Assembly: GCA_963675135.1 (NCBI GenBank)
Contig: OY776130.1
Location: 65,258,867 to 65,322,866, forward strand
Origin: Galeopsis tetrahit
Lineage: Eukaryota > Streptophyta > Magnoliopsida > Lamiales > Lamiaceae
Length of the DNA: 64,000 nt
Direction of reading: 5' to 3'
Shown: in pieces, positions 54,331 through 64,000 of the stretch
How positions within the stretch are numbered: the first letter of the stretch is position 1
How the letters are laid out: every line of letters begins with the position of its first letter
The notes under the pieces: generated by a model
What the model was told of the DNA's origin: nothing
Databases searched by the model: none
The model's input: the letters and a program-made list of their open reading frames with translations, nothing else
Position numbers and translations under genes: made by a program

Positions 54331-56511
54331 ATGGAGAAAACTTTTCTTACATACACAGTTGTTATATCTCTATTGTTGCTATGGTGCATAAATAAATGGT
54401 TCTCCAAATATTCTGGAAACAAAAAGAGCCCCCCTTCCCCACAAAAGTTACCGATAATAGGAAACCTCCATCAACTAGGCTCATTGCCTCATCGGAATCT
54501 CCAAGCTTTGGCCCGTAAACATGGCCCCTTGATGCTTCTTCACCTCGGTAGTGTCCCGTGTCTTATCGTCTCGTCTGCAGATGCAGCCTCTGAAATTGTG
54601 AAAACTCATGATCTGTCCTTCTCAAATAGGCCCGTTTACAGGGTTTTCGAGAAACTTCTTTACGGTTGTAAGGATATCACAACGTCTCCTTATGGTGAAT
54701 ATTGGAGGCAGTTAAGGAGCGTTTTTTTTCTTCAGCTTCTAAGTAACAAAAGGGTTCAATCTTTCCGTTCGATCAGGGAAGAAGAGACCGAGCTTTTCGT
54801 GAAAAGGATAAGGGAATGTTCTTCTTCATCAGGTGCGGTGAATTTGAGTAAAATGTTTGCTGATTTCAGCATCGACGGGATTTGCAGGGCTGCCCTTGGA
54901 AGGAAGTTTAGTGAGTCGGAAAACGGGAAGAAATTTCTGCAGTTGAATGAAGAATTAATGGAGATTCTTGGTGGTTTTAGTATTGGAGAATTTGTTCCGT
55001 GGTTAAGTTGGATTAGTCGTGTTAATGGCGCGGATAAGAGAGTCGAGAGGGTTGCGAAAGAGGTGGATGGTATTCTGGAGGCTGTTATTCAAGAACACGT
55101 TGAAACTTCTAATGGAGACACCTTAGTTGATATTTTGCTTCAGATTCAAAGAGACAACACTGCTGGCGTCTCCATGGACAGAGACAGCCTCAAAGCCTTA
55201 ATTTTGGTAACTACTTTGTGTGCTTGTAGCCTTAATAAGGTCGTGTTTTTGTGTCGAGTTCATGTCGATGTGATAACAACACCATGCTGCGAGAAATAAG
55301 TCAATTTAGTCTCATAACTTTTTAAATTTTTTAAAATGGTTCCAAAAAAGTTAAATGTACCAATTTAATCCCAATTTTTTTTAATTTGTTCTGTTTTGGT
55401 CCCAAAAAACTTAAATGTACCAATTTAGTCCTTTTTTTTTTTTTTTTGCAATTTGTTTTGTTTTGGTCCAAAAAAAGTTAAATATACCAATTTAGTCCCA
55501 ATTTTTCACAATTATATTTAATTTTTTTTGGGACCAAAACAAAACAAATTGTGAAAAAGGGACTGAATTAGCACAATTAACTTTTTGGGAACAAAAGAGA
55601 ACAAATTTAAAAAAAATGGGACTAAATTGGTACATTTAACTTTTCTGTGACCATTTCAAAAGATTTAGAAAGTTATGGGACTAAATTGACTCATTTCTCG
55701 TATCGTGTTGTTATCGCTTCGACATGAAACTCGACACAAAAACACGACCTGTTGCCCCTAATTCATCTAAAGAATTGTAAGAGAAGATGTCACATGATTA
55801 TGTAATAAGAAATCCCAACTGGTGTATGTGTCCATGTATGTAATTCCATTATCCTGCTTTCAAATTGATATGATGATTTCTGAATTGTCAACTTGTGTAC
55901 AGGATGTATTTATAGGTGGAACTGATACCGTATCCACTGCTCTAGAATGGACGATGAAAGAGCTCTTAAGACACCCTACAGCAATGGAGAAACTGCAGAG
56001 GGAAGTAAGAGAAATAGTGAAAAATAAAGAGGTAATAACAAATGGTGACTTAGAAAAAATGCATTATCTTAAAGCTGTGATTAAGGAATCTCTTCGAACA
56101 CACCCACCAGTCCCGTTACTAGTACCTAGAATAGCAGGCGAAGATGTGACGATTAAAGGGTACGACGTTTCAGCTGGAACCGTGGTGATGATTAATGCGT
56201 GGGCGATATGTAGGGACCCTGCCTCTTGGGAGGAACCAGATATGTTCAAACCAGAGAGATTCCTGGATTCTTCGATAGACTTTAAGGGGCTCGATTTTGA
56301 GTTCATCCCGTTTGGGGCTGGAAGAAGAGGATGTCCTGGTATTGCATTTGCTGCTGTTACTATGGAGTTTTTATTGGCAAATATTGTGCAAAAATTTGAC
56401 TGGAAATTGCCTAATGGAGTTGAAGGAAAAGATTTAGACATGAGCAAAACCTCTGGTGGTACCGCTCATAGAAGAGTTCCACTTCTTGCAGTTGTCTCTC
56501 AGAGTAACTAA
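54331..56511 (+). CDS. CYP71-type cytochrome P450, copy C, intact
   Basis: Exons 54331-55206 and 55903-56511, phase 0, 494 residues, normal for plant A-type P450s. N-terminal membrane anchor (residues 5-20, ER), proline hinge SPPSPQKLPIIGN, C-helix WRQLR, I-helix oxygen-binding GGTDTVS (alanine of the usual AGTDT replaced by glycine), K-helix KESLR, FKPERF, and heme loop PFGAGRRGCPG with the ligand cysteine. The intron lies just before DVFIGGTDT, the standard position in this clan. The style (LQLLSNKRVQSFRSIREEET) fits CYP71A-like enzymes, which oxidise terpenoids, phenylpropanoids or nitrogen compounds; the substrate cannot be read from sequence. The intron holds a large foldback. The only intact copy of three. 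Confidence 0.95.
55238..55750. repeat. 510-bp foldback in the intron of CYP copy C
   Basis: AGGTCGTGTTTTTGTGTCGA at 55238 is complemented at the far end (TCGACACAAAAACACGACCT ends at 55750). The match continues inward through AAATAAGTCAATTTAGT / ACTAAATTGACTCATTT to repeated TTGGTCCCAAAAAA-type words and a poly-T centre. Likely a non-autonomous foldback transposon. It is absent from the introns of copies A and B. Confidence 0.85.
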
Positions 56512-57015
56512 TTTGTCCAATAATTATATATTGTACTTAAGTTGTGTGTACGTGTCATAACTAGTTGTTATATGTAACTTTCTTTTAGCGTTTGAAGTTT
56601 ATTGGTGTAATAATTTCTAGTTATTGACAAAATGATAAAATGAGTAATTTTAAAATGACGAGGAGTTCAATATACAAGTTATCTCATATGATAATTTTCG
56701 ATATTTTTTAAAATTTATCAAAATTTTCTCAATTTTTTTCGTTATTTTCTCAATAATTTATCCATATTAAACTCAAAATTCTTATTGCTTACGGATATTT
56801 AATGATGTTTTCAATTTTTTTACAAAATTTGTGGAAATTTTATCTTTTCTGATAGTGACACCGTTAACCACGAAAATTTAATATATCGAAAAAAAATTCA
56901 AATAATTTTGTATGAATTTACCAATCTAATGTCTAAGCTAACATAAGGTTATCCACTAACCTTCGATTGTCTCTTGTATTCTGTCAAATTCTATTACACC
57001 AAGCAATTTACTACA
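56512..57015 (+). repeat. CYP copy C 3' flank and orphan promoter of a lost fourth copy
   Basis: After the copy C 3' flank (words shared with copy A to about 56590) comes the CGATATTT block (56697), then TTATCCACTAACCTTCGATT and CAAATTCTATTACACCAAGC then AATTTACTAC, the order seen directly before copy B. Homology stops at about 57012, about 140 bp before the position where the ATG would be expected. No P450 coding sequence follows. Confidence 0.8.
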
Positions 57016-57316
57016 ATTGAGAATGAAAAAAATTAGGAAATATCGTAGAAATATCAGTGATATTTCAGTTTTTGGACCCTTCGATATCGATATGCACCGT
57101 AACGAGTTATTTTTCAAAATATCGATCAAATATCAGAATATATCGAGAAATATTGGTATTGATATCGGTTATATTTAGTACAAATTTTCCTTAATATCGG
57201 CGAAATATCGGCAAAAAATCGGGAAATGTCAGAAAAAAATCGATAATATTGGTTTGAATTGTTTTGCTCCGTTACTTTAGAAAAAATAAGAATCTTGTGT
57301 CTTGTCTATCATTTTG
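57016..57316. repeat. Low-complexity ATATCG-rich stretch
   Basis: Words such as AATATCG, GATATCG and ATATCGGC recur at irregular spacing (57038-57245). Non-coding. Confidence 0.45.
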
Positions 57317-57729
57317 ATATTAATTGTTGTTGATCCCAAAACGAGTATGGTGAGAAAGTCTAGAGGGGGTAGATAGACTTTCTATGTATTTTAAAACTTT
57401 TTGCGTGTGGATTAGATGAGACGATCAGAAGAGTGATATACTCTATCGTCTGAATGCAAATAAGATGTTCTGATCTTAGAGTGCGAGTGAATATAACAAA
57501 TTAAGATAACAAACTTATTGATTGCTTAAATCAGTTGGTCAGTTAGAAAGCTATCTCAACAGCTAAAGTGCGGAAATGTGTAAGCCCTAAATGTTTAGAC
57601 TCGTGGGTATTTTATGAAAATATTTTTAAAGAATGACTTTAAAAAAAATGAATGATATCAACTGATATGAGATATCTGCTGATTTATAAAATTTATACCT
57701 AGTGGATTTTGACTCTTTTGTAAAATGTA
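57317..57729. other. Unassigned, possibly retroelement-derived
   Basis: Begins TGTTGATCCCAAAACGAGTA and has an LTR-like look, but no partner, primer site or target duplication was found. Confidence 0.25.
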
Positions 57730-58000
57730 CTCCCTCCGTCCCAAGATTTTTTACACACTTTGACCGGCACGGAAATTAAGAAAATTGAATAAAGTGATGT
57801 GTAAAGTAAAATAAAGGAGGGGTATTATTGTTAATTCATTGATTAAAGTGGAGTGATTTGACTAAAGGGAAGGAAAAGTAAAATAAAAGAGGGGTATTAT
57901 TGGTAATTCATTATGTAAGTTGTTTCCTTTTTTGGAGTGTGTAAAAAATGTTGGGACGCCCATTAAGAAAAATGTGTAAAAAATCTTGGGACGGAGGGAG
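57730..58000. mobile_element. Stowaway-like MITE
   Basis: 271 bp with ends CTCCCTCCGTCCCAAGATTT and its complement, TA on each side (57728-57729 and 58001-58002). The right end contains a second internal copy of the terminal motif (GTGTAAAAAATGTTGGGACG at 57939), and the word AAAATAAA.GAGGGGTATTATT occurs twice (57809, 57881). Confidence 0.9.
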
Positions 58001-58898
58001 TATGATTTAATAAATATCAAAAGTATATATAGTATAGACAGTATGAATGATATACAGAAGGTAAATAAAACAATAAACAACACGAGTATTTATAGTGTTT
58101 CGAATCTCAATATCCTACGTCCACTCTCACTAATTACATAGTGAAATTCAACAATCTTGTTGCTTTAGAGTCCAAAGAGAATACTTTGTGATCAAGATTC
58201 TCAACTACTTTCTAAGAATACGGATCTACTTGTTGGGGAGGGAACAAGTACCCTTTACAATAGGTTCTAAACTTGAAATGTAAACAAACGTTAATAACCA
58301 ACTCAATGTGCTAAAAAACACACTGCAAATTCTAAGCTCTAAAGATATTAATATGTATACGGGCTTAGGATCAGAAATTTAGAGCTTCTAAGGATAGAAA
58401 ACTTTGCATGCTTTAAAGAACTCGATACTTGAATATTTCAGAAAGCTTTCTTCTTGAGGTCAGCTGAAATGGTGAGTTCTTGCTTGTGGAGTTTCTGTAA
58501 CTTGTTCCAAAGAACAAGTGTTTTATTTATAGATGATTTGAGCTCCAGAACTAGCCATTGCATCAAATCTTCTAAGTATGGTCGAGATCTTCATGGAAGG
58601 GATGTTTCCAACAACTCTGGTACGACATTTCCATACAAGGTAGTGTGCATTTAATGCTAGAACAGCTTAGATAACATACTTCTAGATTACAAATTATTAT
58701 TTTAATGACCTTTAATTAATGATTCATTCACTTAAGAAAATAAATTATTTTTCATGTTACCTTTAATTAATGATTATACATGTCATAAAAAAAGAATACA
58801 TTTATGTAAATATTTAGTGATCTTAAGGTTAAATTTAAAAGAAATGCAATTAATTTGCATTGAAAAGTGTAAAACGTCATATAATTTATAAATAAAAC
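58001..58898. other. Unassigned intergenic
   Basis: An open frame at 58454-58654 has no recognised domain. CCTTTAATTAATGATT occurs twice (58711, 58761). No gene supported. Confidence 0.35.
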
Positions 58899-59635
58899 TG
58901 ATGCGGACAAAATATGTCGCTCTTGAAAATGTCGACACGTGGAAACGAGATAAATTATAATAGTCTTAATTAGGCCAATGGGCTTGAGGGTTGGATTAAT
59001 ACACTCCTAGGCCCAAAGAGGGGAATAAGAATAATTGGGCCTTTAGCCCATATCCGGGGATTAGTAGTCTTTGGGTCCAGGGATCTGGACCAAAGGGAAC
59101 GCGTGGCACGAACTATTTTCTATTAGCCAAGTTAAGAGATAGGGTCAAAGCGATAAGATAGGCCCAGTACGCTGAAAGGCCAGGTCTTCAGGGATATGGA
59201 CCGAGTCTTCAGGGATCTAGGCCGAACTTACAGGGATGTGCGAGTGAATATAGGGAGAAAAAGTCTTCCTCTCTCCCGAGAGAAAGGGTTAGGTATATAA
59301 AAAGGTTACAATTATTTTATCATTTTACGTTTTTTATAGAATATACAGACTCTTACGAAATATACACTGAATTCAGAAGAAATATTGTATTATTCGCCAG
59401 AATTTCCCTAGAATTACAGGGAAATTCCTCTTTGATTCTCCTAAGAAGGATTCTGACTTGAGCGTAGGAGATTCCGCGCCGGAGCCCCCCTCCGGCGTGC
59501 TTTTGCAGGTCATTTCAGGATTTTCGAGGAGATTTACGTGAGGATTGTCAAGGATAAAGAGCGATTCAAACCCGTGATTCGCAGCGCTCGCAAAGGAACG
59601 ATTGATATCCGTAGGCGTTCTTTTTCGACGCAACA
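58899..59635 (+). repeat. 5' LTR of the Tat-type element (approximate)
   Basis: Ends CGACGCAACA directly before the primer-binding site. The start near 58899 (TGATGCGGAC) is inferred from composition change only. TATATAAAAA at 59294-59303 is a strong TATA box; transcription would start about 30 bp later. Confidence 0.65.
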
Positions 59636-59637
59636 AC

Positions 59638-59656
59638 TGGCGCCGTCTGTGGGAAC
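59638..59656 (+). promoter_or_regulatory. Primer-binding site of the Tat-type element
   Basis: TGGCGCCGTCTGTGGGAAC follows the LTR by two bases. Its first nine bases are complementary to the CCA-tailed 3' end of tRNA-Asp as encoded at 19973-20044; the rest is not, so another tRNA is probably the primer. Confidence 0.75.
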
Positions 59657-59694
59657 ATTTTTAGCTAAGAAGTGAGAAAAAAGTTCTATATTAA

Positions 59695-61288
59695 ATGGGC
59701 GGAGAGCAAGATCCGACAAAACAGACTAAGGAGAAGGGAGATTCCACTCCTCTTCCCTTTCCTCCGCCTCCACCAGGTTTTCCTTTAAACAGGAATCTAG
59801 GGAAACAACCGGCAAACCCTACACCAGAAGATACCCCTCTCGCCCAAGAGGGGAATGTGATGGGTACCTCAGGAGCTTCGGGAAGTGGGACTAATAGGGA
59901 TACCCCTCATCCCAATGCTCAACCGGAACTCTTGACCGTTTCTCAAGATCAATTGGACATGATGATCGCGCAAGCGGTCGAAAGAATAGTCACCTCTCGT
60001 GGACTTCTCCCTCCTGGACCTATTCCACCAATCAACGAGGGTACGAAGCAAAATCCCCTGGAACATGTCATCGATTCTGCTCCGGTCCCCTCTAGGAATG
60101 AGGGTCCCCCTCAAAATCAGGAAGAAAAGGTGTCTTCTCAAGCTGAGAGAAGCATCATTGATCGCCCCCCCGGAGGAACACAGAGAGGATCCCTGGTGAT
60201 ACCACTCTGGATACAGGAATAGGAGAAAGCACGGATGACACTTATCAGGGAGCAGTCAATGACCAAATACAGGCCTTACGTAAAGAAATGAAGGACATGC
60301 AGAAACACATGACCGACAACGTAAGTAAACCTTCTTAGGTTACTAGCTATCAATTCTCATCTAGTATTTTACAAGACGAACTGCCCTCTAATTTTAAATC
60401 CTTAAATTTTGAATATGATGGCACCACGTATCCGTACGAGCATTTGATGAGATTCGAGAATGCCGCCCTACTACACCGATACGGGGAGGGCGTCAAGTGC
60501 AGGGTATTTCTAACTACCCTATCCAAAGCTGCACAACAGTGGTTCACACAGCTAGGGCCGGATACCATTCACTCATGGTCAAAGTTTAGTGAATTGTTCT
60601 TGCATCAATTCGCCAGCGCTAGGAGGCAACCTAGGGCCACCCTCACCTTGTTTAACATGCGACAAGGGGAGAATGAGAGCCTGTGTGCTTTCTTGAAAAG
60701 ATTCAATCAAGCGGCCTTAGAGGTACCAACAGCCTCTTCGGAGGTCAAAATCAATGCCCTTACTAATGGACTAAGAGACGGAGACCTGTTCACATCTCTT
60801 GCTAAGAAGCCAGTACAGACCTTTGATGAGTTATTAAGGAGAGCGGAAAAATACCTCACCCTGGAAGAGGTAAGGAAGGCTAAGCGTTCGGAGACCAGGA
60901 CAATGGGGGAAATGGAGAACGAAGAAGAGAAATAATGCCAAGGAGGCCTAGTCTAGAGAAACACAGAAGTTCGAGGAGGCTGGAAAATGTAAAAGGAGAA
61001 GAAGATGCGCGCTGGAGTCCTAAAGGAAGGACGGGGAGATATACCCCTCTAAGGATAGAGCCAGCGGAAATTCTAGAAGTAGCAGGGGACCACCCCGATA
61101 TGAAGTTCCCCTATTCGAGAAATAGGGGCCCTCAGAATCCCAAATCCGACAGGTTTTGCAGGTTCCATAATGACTATGGCCATGATACAAACCAATGTTG
61201 GCACCTGAAAGACGAAATAGAAAGAATGATTCAAGCAGGCCATCTAAAGGAGTTTATTTTTAGAGATTTACAAGACCCTAGAGGGTAA
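59695..61288 (+). pseudogene. Tat-type gag, broken
   Basis: Starts at ATG 59695 with a Pro-rich leader and stops at TAG 60220-60222. Capsid core at 60444-60935 (FLTTLSKAAQQWFTQLGPD, FLHQFASARRQPRATLTLF, MRQGENESLCAFLKRFNQAA) in another frame, then a zinc motif CRFHNDYGHDTNQCW near 61160. At least two frame breaks. The gag protein would form the particle that packages element RNA. Confidence 0.85.
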
Positions 61289-61380
61289 AAGAGGAAGGAC
61301 CCCGAGGGGCAGCCAGAGGATAACAGAGGAAGAACACAGAGGATCAGCCACCCCCTCCTCAAAAGAGGGGAACTATTCAC

Positions 61381-64000
61381 ATGATCATGGGAGGCCCTGC
61401 TGATGGGGATTCCTTTAGACAGAGGAAGCAGAATGTTAGATCGCTGAAGAGTGAGATGATTACGGAACGTCACGAGATAGGAAAGATGACAGAGGTTCCT
61501 GATATTCATTTTGGGCTAGAAGACGCTGGGGAACCCAGAGAAACCCATAATGACGCATTGGTCATTACCACAGATATAGCAGGGTATGATGTGGCCAGAA
61601 TCTTTGTAGACACGGGGAGCTCTGCTGATATCATGTTCTTGGAATGTTTCAAGAAGATGGAATTAAACATAAAACTCAGGCTAGTGGAGACCGCCCTCTA
61701 TGGATTTTCAGGGGGTGCCATTCAACCCCTTGGTTCAGCATTACTACAAGTAGGGTTAGGAGCCGCCCCTAACCGACGCGTGCAAGTGATAGAGTTTCTG
61801 ATAGTAGACGTTCCATCCTCGTATAATGTGGTAATGGGAAGACCAAGCTTGAATATCTTCCAGGCAGTGATCTCCACCTTCCACATGAAGATGAAATTCC
61901 TTGCCTCGGGGGGTGTGGGAGAGATATGTGGGGACCAGTACCAAGCAAGGAAATGTTATGTAGAATCGGTTAAAATAGCGGACAGGGCCTTGTTCCGAGG
62001 GATGGAGAGATTCAAGGGTGAAGACCCTGAATTGAAAAGACAGAAAGTGGGTGAGCTGGTGCAAGAGCAACCCAAGGCCAAAGCAGATGAGGAATTAATG
62101 AACATTGAGCTTTACCCGGGAAAAGAGGGATTCACAACCAGGATAGGTACTCACATGAATCCTGAGCTTCAAGAAAAGATGATACTCACCCTTTAGGAGA
62201 ATGCGGATATCTTCGCTTTCACCTCGACGGACATGACGGGTATCCCTCCAGAGATAGCGATGCACCACCTTAATGTAGATCCCAGAGCTAGGCCATTGAA
62301 GCAAAAATTAAGGAACTTTGGTAAGGAGAAAAACCTCATTGTGAAAGAAGAAATTGACAAACTGTTGAGTGCAGGGCATGTGAAGAGGGTGCAGTTCCCT
62401 GAGTGACTTTCGAATGCGGTGCTGGTATTTGAAGGGGCTGGCAAATGGAGAATGTGTATTGACTTCAGAGATCTGAATAAAGCATGCCCCAAGGATCATT
62501 ATCCCTTGCCTAGAATGGATCAATTGGTAGATGCCACCTCTGGATTCGAACTGCTTAGCATGATGGACGCATATTAAGGGTACCATCAAATCCAGTTGAA
62601 TCCTCTTGATATACCGAAGGTATGTTTTATTGCGACATGTGGTACTTTCGGTTATGTACGTATGCCTTTTGGACTAATAAATGCAGGAGCCACCTACCAA
62701 AGAATGGTAGACTCGGTGTTCCGAGGACAGATTGGTAGGAACATGGAGATCTACGTGGATGATATGCTAGCTAAGAGTGTCAAAGCAGAGGAACATATTA
62801 ACGACCTGAAGGAGATATTTCAGGTAATCAGAGAAAATGGTATTAAATTAAATCCAGCTAAATGTTCTTTTGGAGTAGGGTCAGGAAAATTCCTGGGATA
62901 TATTGTGACTCAGAGGGGAATAGAAGTTAACCCTGCTAAAGTGAAGGCGGTTCTCGACATGCAACCTCCTCGAAATCTGAAGGAATTGCAGACCCTGAAC
63001 GGCCGAATTGCAGCTCTTAGTAGATTCATAGCAAGGTCAGCAGAGAAGAGTCACCACTTCTTCAGAACGTTAAGGAAGGGGTCGAGGTTCGAATGGGACG
63101 AGCAATGTCAAAAGGCTTTTGAAGAGCTTAAACTCCATCTTGAACAGCTTCCGAAGCTGACAAAGCCCTCTCAGGGAGATGTCTTGCTCTTATACCTCTC
63201 AGTAGGGGAACATTCCTTGAGCACAGCCCTGATGAAAGAGGAAGGCTCCACACAACAACCCATATACTATGTAAGCAAGGTCATTCAAGGGGCAGAGATC
63301 AGATATTCAGAGGTGGAGAAAGCGGCCTTGGCGGTGGTAGTAACGACTAGGCGATTACGCCCCTATTTCTTGTCTTATAAAGTTATGGTGCGGACTAATT
63401 TCCCTTTAAAGCAGACACTAGGGAGAGCAGACTTATCAGGAAGAATGGTTAGATGGGCAGTGGAATTACAGGAATATGATATTGATTACGAACCAAGGAA
63501 GGCCATTAAGGCCCAAGCCTTAGCAGACTTTATTCAAGAGTCCACCAGGGTGGAGGAGGTGCAAGGCTGGAAAGTGTATGTTGATGGCTCAACATCTGCA
63601 TTAGGATGTGGAGCAGGGATAGTGTTGGTTGATCCGGAAGTCCAAGAAGTACAAGTTGCCGTCAAGTTCCGGTTCTCAACCTCAAATAATGGGGCAGAAT
63701 ATGAAGCCCTGATCAGGGGGGCCAACATGGCAGCAGAGTTGGGGGCACAAAAGGTCACCTTATATTCTGACTCACAGCTGGTAGTGCAACAGGTTATGGG
63801 GGAGTACCTCGTCAAAGACGAAAGGATGATCGCTTATCTAGAACAGGTAAAGAAGTTAAAGAATAAATTCCACACTTTTGAAGTGATACAGGTACCAAGG
63901 GAAGAGAACGTAAAAGCGGATGGGTTGTCTAAGCTAGCCAGTTCCATCGAGTTCGAGGGACACGGAAAGGTAACCCTGCTAGTGGCAGATCGGTTAGCTA
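61381..64000 (+). pseudogene. Tat-type pol: protease, reverse transcriptase, two RNase H domains
   Basis: Protease FVDTGSSADIMF near 61610. Reverse transcriptase follows (MCIDFRDLNKACPKDHYPLP; catalytic YVDDMLAKS near 62755). The connection and Ty3-type RNase H run to about 63540 (YYVSKVIQGAEIRYSEVEKA). Then comes an additional archaeal-type RNase H (WKVYVDGSTSALGCGAGIVL, NNGAEYEALIRG, TLYSDSQLVVQQV, ENVKADGLSKLAS). In-frame stops: TAG 62194-62196, TGA 62404-62406 and TAA 62575-62577. After 62577 the frame is open to the edge. Integrase would lie outside. Confidence 0.9.

Larger units (their letters stand above)
58899..64000 (+). mobile_element. Tat-type Ty3/Gypsy retrotransposon, 5' part, decayed
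   Basis: A 5' LTR, a primer-binding site, gag and pol with a second RNase H run off the right edge, so 3' structures are outside. Dual RNase H and the SDRFCRFHNDYGHDTNQC zinc motif are typical of the Tat lineage. Start of the LTR is approximate. Confidence 0.85.

Noticed and set aside
55822..55902. ATG-initiated N-terminal extension of CYP copy C exon 2
   Set aside because: It is intron sequence read through before the acceptor at 55901-55902; exon 2 begins at the DVFIGGTDT codons as in copies A and B.
31435..56511. A multi-gene biosynthetic cluster of three active P450s plus a dioxygenase
   Set aside because: Two of three P450s are broken and the dioxygenase is a fragment in a transposon-like segment; only copy C is usable.
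59373..59719. Minus-strand frames across the Tat-type LTR and primer site
   Set aside because: Antisense to the LTR and gag start; no recognisable domain.

Overview
The window is nuclear DNA of a flowering plant, most likely a eudicot. Genes have GT-AG introns in AT-rich DNA. It holds nuclear tRNA genes, a lectin receptor kinase, a chloroplast-targeted ribosomal protein and CYP71-type P450s, and dense layers of plant transposons (CACTA, Mutator-like, Stowaway MITEs, LINE, SINE, Copia, Gypsy). I cannot name the species; asterid affinity is only a guess from the P450 style.

Layout. 1-9325 is the right part of a large CACTA (En/Spm) element: a Transposase_24 gene, an antisense GRF zinc-finger gene, a TNP2 transposase gene with one premature stop, 51-bp tandem repeats and CCGACGG-rich subterminal arrays. 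Its terminus lies 63 bp beyond the stop codon of an L-type lectin receptor kinase (9389-11892, minus). After AT-rich DNA come a secreted SGNH/SASA-type carbohydrate esterase (15012-15824, minus), tRNA-Thr(AGT), tRNA-Asp(GTC), a nuclear gene for a plastid-targeted but eukaryotic-type ribosomal protein uL23 (21002-22881), LINE and Copia relics, and an organellar EngB-type GTPase in four exons (26794-29554, minus).

31.4-57.0 kb is a tandem CYP71 cluster. Copy A (31486-32962) is a pseudogene with an eroded exon 1. Copy B (37555-40910) is open apart from a 1157-bp solo LTR in exon 1. Copy C (54331-56511) is intact (494 codons). Downstream of C a fourth promoter remains without a gene, and between B and C lies a second copy of the EngB 5' end. 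The repeating unit therefore seems to have been EngB 5' end plus CYP promoter plus CYP gene. Because unit copies serve as empty sites for each other, several Mutator-like insertions can be defined to the base with 9-bp target duplications. A young chromovirus-type Gypsy element (46971-51949, TSD GGTTG) sits inside one of these Mutator-like elements.

The right end (58.9-64.0 kb) is the 5' part of a decayed Tat-type Gypsy element with a second, additional RNase H domain; it runs off the window.

Only five protein genes look functional: the lectin receptor kinase, the esterase, plastid uL23, EngB and CYP copy C. The most interesting points are the replacement-type plastid uL23, the EngB/CYP co-duplication history with built-in empty sites, the roughly 510-bp foldback in the intron of the one intact P450, and the tail-anchored GRF protein carried in a CACTA element.
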